A stretch of DNA of 64,000 bases from Nakamurella lactea DSM 19367 (GTDB lineage Bacteria > Actinomycetota > Actinomycetes > Mycobacteriales > Nakamurellaceae). Shown one piece after another: positions 60,869 to 64,000 of the stretch; the first letter of the stretch is position 1; each line of letters opens with the position of its first letter. The notes under the pieces were generated by a model, which was not told where the DNA came from, did not search any database, and saw only the letters and a program-made list of their open reading frames with translations. The translations under genes and the position numbers were made by a program. The stretch spans positions 124,001 to 188,000 of the forward strand of contig NZ_KE384549.1 of NCBI RefSeq assembly GCF_000426645.1, in the 5' to 3' direction.

Positions 60869-60874
60869 TACACT
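60869..60874 (+). promoter_or_regulatory. Candidate -10 box for fmt
   Basis: TACACT lies 49 bases before the fmt ATG. It would give a leader of about 42 bases for the fmt-rsmB unit; the -35 region is not clear. Confidence 0.3.
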
Positions 60875-60922
60875 CGGCGCGCAACCCATCGTGCCCGGCC
60901 CGCCGCCGCGGCGCCGTCCCGA

Positions 60923-61945
60923 ATGAGGAACATCCTGCGCATCGTCTTCGCCGGCACTCCCGCGGCCGCCGTCCCGTCCTTGCGGGCGCTGATCGACGCA
61001 CACATCGCGGGGGAGCACGAGTTGGCTGCCGTCATCACCCGCCCCGACGCCAGGGTCGGTCGCGGCCGGACTCTGCAGGCGTCTGCGGTCGCCGAAGTCG
61101 CCGAAGAAGCCGGGCTGACGGTGATCAAGGCCGCTGGTGCCAAGGACCCTGCCTTTGCCGACACACTGCGGGAGATCGCCCCCGAGGCCGGGGCGGTCGT
61201 CGCCTACGGGGCGATCCTGCCGCAGCCCGTGCTGGACATCCCGCGCCACGGCTGGGTCAACCTGCACTTCTCGCTGCTGCCGGCCTGGCGCGGCGCGGCA
61301 CCGGTGGCCGCGGCGATCCGGCACGGCGACCAGCTGACCGGCGCCAGCACCTTCGCCCTGGAGGCCGGTCTGGACACCGGGCCGGTCTACGGCGTGGTCA
61401 CCGAGCCGATCGGGCCGCGGGACACGACGGGAGAGGTGTTGGGACGACTGGCGATCAGCGGGGCCGAGCTACTGCGGGCCACCCTCGACGGCATCGAGGC
61501 CGGTCGGCTGCGGCCGACGCCGCAGCCGACGGACGGGGTCAGCGTGTTCGGCAAGATCACCGTTGACCAGGCCAGGGTGGACTGGACGCAGCCGGCGGTC
61601 GGGGTCGACCGGCTGATCCGTTCGGTCACCCCCGAACCCGGAGCGTGGACCGAGAGTCGTTGGGGCAAGCTGGGTCTGGGCCCGGTCGAGCCGTTCGACG
61701 GCGACCGGCTGGAGCCCGGAGAGCTGTTGGTCGGCAAGCGCGAGGTGCTGGTCGGCACCGGCACCGCCGTTGTCCGGCTGGGGACCGTCACCGCGCCCGG
61801 CAAGAGGCCGATACCGGCGGCGGACTGGGCCCGAGGGGCCCGTCCGGAACCGGGCGAGCGGTTCGGCCACGCCGAACCGACCGTCACCGACCCAGCCACC
61901 GCAATTGCCGACGTCAGCCCGGCGACCGATCGGGGCGAGTCGTGA
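60923..61945 (+). CDS. fmt: Methionyl-tRNA formyltransferase
   Basis: A 340-residue enzyme that formylates the initiator Met-tRNA using 10-formyltetrahydrofolate. [20 protein letters not shown] is the start, and the folate region is [20 protein letters not shown], with the SLLPxWRGAAP signature and its conserved histidine and asparagine; the C-terminal OB-like domain has [15 protein letters not shown] 60923 is chosen by similarity; no good ribosome site is seen. Its stop overlaps the rsmB GTG, as in other actinobacteria. Confidence 0.95.
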   Translation: MRNILRIVFAGTPAAAVPSLRALIDAHIAGEHELAAVITRPDARVGRGRTLQASAVAEVAEEAGLTVIKAAGAKDPAFADTLREIAPEAGAVVAYGAILPQPVLDIPRHGWVNLHFSLLPAWRGAAPVAAAIRHGDQLTGASTFALEAGLDTGPVYGVVTEPIGPRDTTGEVLGRLAISGAELLRATLDGIEAGRLRPTPQPTDGVSVFGKITVDQARVDWTQPAVGVDRLIRSVTPEPGAWTESRWGKLGLGPVEPFDGDRLEPGELLVGKREVLVGTGTAVVRLGTVTAPGKRPIPAADWARGARPEPGERFGHAEPTVTDPATAIADVSPATDRGES

Positions 61946-63351
61946 GCCGCCCGCCGACCGGCGGCCGGCGGGGTCCGTCCGGACCCAAGCGGCGGCCCGA
62001 CACCCGCCGCCCGCCCGAGGTCGACCCGGCGCGCAAGGTGGCGCTGGACCTGCTGGCCGCCGTCCGCGTCGACGGCGCCTACGCCAACCTGGCGTTGCCG
62101 GAGCTGATCGCCGCGGCCGGCCTGCACGGCCGGGACGCCGCGCTGGCCACCGAACTGTCCTACGGCAGCTGCCGGGCGCTCGGGCTGCTGGACGCGGTGA
62201 TCGGCAGCGCCGGCAACCGGGCGCTGGCCGACCTGGACGGCGACGTGCTGGATGCGTTGCGGCTGGGGGCGTATCAGTTGCTGCGCACCAGGATCCCGGC
62301 ACATGCCGCGCTGTCGGTGACCGTCGACCTGGTCCGGGCGGGCCGGCATCCGGGCGCCGCCGGCTACGTGAACGCGGTGCTGCGCCGGGTCTCCGAGGCG
62401 GACCTGGACACCTGGATCTCCCGGCTGGCGCCGGACCGCGCCGACGACGAGATCGGTTACCTGGCGGTGGCCACCTCGCACCCACGGTGGATCGCCGCCG
62501 CGCTGTCCGATGCGCTGGGCCCGCGCCGGGACGAGTTGGAGCAGGCGCTGCGCGCCGACGACGCGCCACCCGCGGTCCATCTGGTGGCCAGGCCCGGCCG
62601 GATCGACCGGGAGTCGCTGGCAGCGCAGGTCGACGGGACGCCGGCCCGCTATTCGCCGTACGGGGTCTATCTACCGGCCGGTCATCCCGGGTCGATCGCC
62701 GCGATCGCCGACGGCCGGGCGGCGGTGCAGGACGAGGGTTCACAACTGGTGGCCGTCGCGCTGGCCGGTGCCGAGCTGGATGGCGCCGATACCCGCTGGC
62801 TGGACCTGGCCGCCGGGCCGGGTGGCAAGGCCGCGCTGCTCGGTGCCATGGCCGCCGAGCGGGGAGCCGTGGTGGACGCCGTCGAGGTGGCCGAACACCG
62901 GGCAAAGCTGGTGCGCCGCACCACCTCCGGTCTGCCGGTCAGCGTGCACACGGCCGACGGCCGGGATCCGGGGCTGCCGCCGGCGAGCTTCGACCGGGTA
63001 CTGCTGGACGCGCCGTGCACCGGGCTCGGCGCACTGCGTCGCCGGCCGGAGGCCCGCTGGCGCCGCGACCCCTCGGACGTCGCCGACCTGGTCCGGCTGC
63101 AGGGCGAGCTGCTGGCCTCCGCCGCCCAGCTGGTCCGGCCGGGCGGGTTGATCGGCTACGTCACCTGCTCCCCGCACCTGGCCGAGACGGCCGGCGTGAT
63201 CGCCCGTCGCCCGGCGGGGCTGGAGCTCGTCGATGCCCGGCCGTACCTCCCCGGCGTCCCCGCCCTCGGCGACGGCCCGACCGTGCAGCTCTGGCCGCAC
63301 CGGCACGGCACCGACGCCATGTTCCTGGCCCTGCTCCGCCGCGAGCCCTGA
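61942..63351 (+). CDS. rsmB: 16S rRNA (cytosine-967-C5)-methyltransferase RsmB
   Basis: A 469-residue RsmB/Fmu protein. The N-terminal NusB-like helical domain ([20 protein letters not shown]) is followed by the methyltransferase domain: [33 protein letters not shown] for SAM binding, [20 protein letters not shown] with the first catalytic cysteine, and [16 protein letters not shown] with the second. It methylates 16S rRNA at C967. GTG 61942 overlaps the fmt stop. A long inverted repeat follows. Confidence 0.95.
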   Translation: MSRPPTGGRRGPSGPKRRPDTRRPPEVDPARKVALDLLAAVRVDGAYANLALPELIAAAGLHGRDAALATELSYGSCRALGLLDAVIGSAGNRALADLDGDVLDALRLGAYQLLRTRIPAHAALSVTVDLVRAGRHPGAAGYVNAVLRRVSEADLDTWISRLAPDRADDEIGYLAVATSHPRWIAAALSDALGPRRDELEQALRADDAPPAVHLVARPGRIDRESLAAQVDGTPARYSPYGVYLPAGHPGSIAAIADGRAAVQDEGSQLVAVALAGAELDGADTRWLDLAAGPGGKAALLGAMAAERGAVVDAVEVAEHRAKLVRRTTSGLPVSVHTADGRDPGLPPASFDRVLLDAPCTGLGALRRRPEARWRRDPSDVADLVRLQGELLASAAQLVRPGGLIGYVTCSPHLAETAGVIARRPAGLELVDARPYLPGVPALGDGPTVQLWPHRHGTDAMFLALLRREP

Positions 63352-63380
63352 CCCCCAGCCTCAGCAACCCCAGCCCCCGG

Positions 63381-63477
63381 CGCTTATCAACATCGCATCC
63401 GCTTGTCATCTGGGCCGAAATGTGGCTGGTGGGACAGGAGTGTGCAACTTCGCAAGCGCCTGCGATGTTGATAAGCG
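63381..63477. repeat. Long inverted repeat between rsmB and rpe
   Basis: CGCTTATCAACATCGCA (63381-63397) and TGCGATGTTGATAAGCG (63461-63477) are perfect 17-bp arms. After a 2x2 mismatch, CGCTTG (63400-63405) and CAAGCG (63453-63458) pair again, with a 47-base loop. The AT-rich arms stand out against the surrounding GC-rich sequence. It may be a terminator, a dispersed palindromic element or a structured RNA. Confidence 0.7.
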
Positions 63478-63484
63478 GCCCCGA

Positions 63485-63490
63485 TAGGCT
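63485..63490 (+). promoter_or_regulatory. -10 box for rpe (leaderless type)
   Basis: TAGGCT ends eight bases before GTG 63498 with no ribosome site between, so transcription probably starts at or next to the start codon. Confidence 0.45.
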
Positions 63491-63497
63491 CCCGCAC

Positions 63498-64000
63498 GTG
63501 GCCCCGCTGATCGCACCGAGCATCCTGTCCGCCGACTTCGCCCGCCTCGCCGACGAGGTGAAACGGGTCGAGGGCGCCGACTGGCTGCACGTCGACGTGA
63601 TGGACAACCACTTCGTGCCGAACCTGACCATCGGGCTGCCGGTGGTGCAGGCGATCCGGCAGGTCACCGACATCCCGCTGGACTGCCACCTGATGATCGA
63701 CGACCCGGACCGCTGGGCCGTCGGCTACGCCGAGGCCGGCGCCTACAACGTGACCGTGCACGCCGAGGCGGTGCACGACCCGATCAGCATGGCGGTCGAC
63801 CTGCAGGCGGCCGGCGCCAAGGCGGGTCTGTCGATCAAGCCCGGCACAGCTCTGGACGACTGGGTCGAGGTACTGCGCGAGTACGACACCCTGCTGGTGA
63901 TGACGGTCGAGCCGGGCTTCGGCGGCCAGTCGTTCATGCCGGACATGCTGGACAAGGTGCGCAGCGCCCGCCGAATGGTGCAGACCGGTCACCTGAAGGT
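63498..64000 (+). CDS. rpe: Ribulose-phosphate 3-epimerase (partial, N-terminal)
   Basis: The first 167 or so residues of a TIM-barrel epimerase that interconverts ribulose-5-phosphate and xylulose-5-phosphate. [20 protein letters not shown] starts the barrel, [18 protein letters not shown] holds the metal-binding HVDVMD motif, [11 protein letters not shown] has the next histidine, and [20 protein letters not shown] is the classic signature. The gene runs off the end of the window. Order fmt-rsmB-rpe is standard for actinobacteria. Confidence 0.95.
   Translation, partial: MAPLIAPSILSADFARLADEVKRVEGADWLHVDVMDNHFVPNLTIGLPVVQAIRQVTDIPLDCHLMIDDPDRWAVGYAEAGAYNVTVHAEAVHDPISMAVDLQAAGAKAGLSIKPGTALDDWVEVLREYDTLLVMTVEPGFGGQSFMPDMLDKVRSARRMVQTGHLK

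Overview
This window is high-GC DNA from an actinobacterium. The evidence is a WhiB-family regulator with the WhiB2 signature, coenzyme F420 genes (fbiA, fbiB), an actinobacterial integration host factor (mihF), a PriA without helicase motifs, frequent GTG starts, and several genes that begin a few bases after a TANNNT -10 box (leaderless type). Two gene orders known from mycobacteria are joined here: a block resembling Rv3255c-Rv3265c (manA, SIS protein, pmm, DUF3499, metallopeptidase-like protein, whiB2, fbiA, fbiB, manC, wbbL) and a block resembling Rv1388-Rv1408 (mihF, gmk, rpoZ, coaBC, metK, priA, fmt, rsmB, rpe). The species cannot be named from this sequence; a Nakamurella- or Frankia-like lineage is plausible.

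Bases 1-35500 are a large cell-surface polysaccharide region. It opens with the end of a SpoIID/LytB protein. Next come three GT4 glycosyltransferases, a WbbL-like rhamnosyltransferase, rmlA and two paralogous polytopic GT-C-like proteins (296-10041). They are followed by a third large membrane protein, a DUF4214 protein, a sugar N-acetyltransferase and a perosamine-synthase-like aminotransferase (10306-15187), then three GT4 genes of visibly lower GC (15184-18577). On the opposite strand, an overlapping operon reads from 25404 down to 18596: a small coiled-coil protein, two long GT4 enzymes, the Wzm and Wzt subunits of a polysaccharide ABC exporter, and an FkbM methyltransferase with a long coiled-coil tail. 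Two tandem GDP-mannose 4,6-dehydratase paralogues and manC follow, then two flippase-like membrane proteins, three methyltransferases, a secreted protein and one more GT4.

Bases 36000-46000 carry the F420 pair with a NUDIX protein, a site-2-protease-like membrane protein, whiB2 behind a clear -35/-10 promoter, and GDP-mannose supply genes (pmm, manA) with Trm112-like and SIS proteins. Six consecutive steps from fructose-6-phosphate to GDP-N-acetylperosamine can be assigned to genes in the window (manA, manB, manC, gmd, per, perB-like). Together with Wzm/Wzt this suggests an exported, perosamine-containing polymer.

Bases 46000-64000 are mostly housekeeping: an amino-acid permease, biotin carboxylase, mihF, gmk, rpoZ, coaBC, metK, priA, fmt, rsmB and the start of rpe. 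Insertions are a VOC dioxygenase-like gene behind a palindromic operator, an SRPBCC/ArsR pair behind a promoter built partly from a 26-bp tandem repeat, an odd zinc-ribbon SDR protein and a GT1 glycosyltransferase. No rRNA, tRNA, insertion sequence, prophage or CRISPR array was seen.
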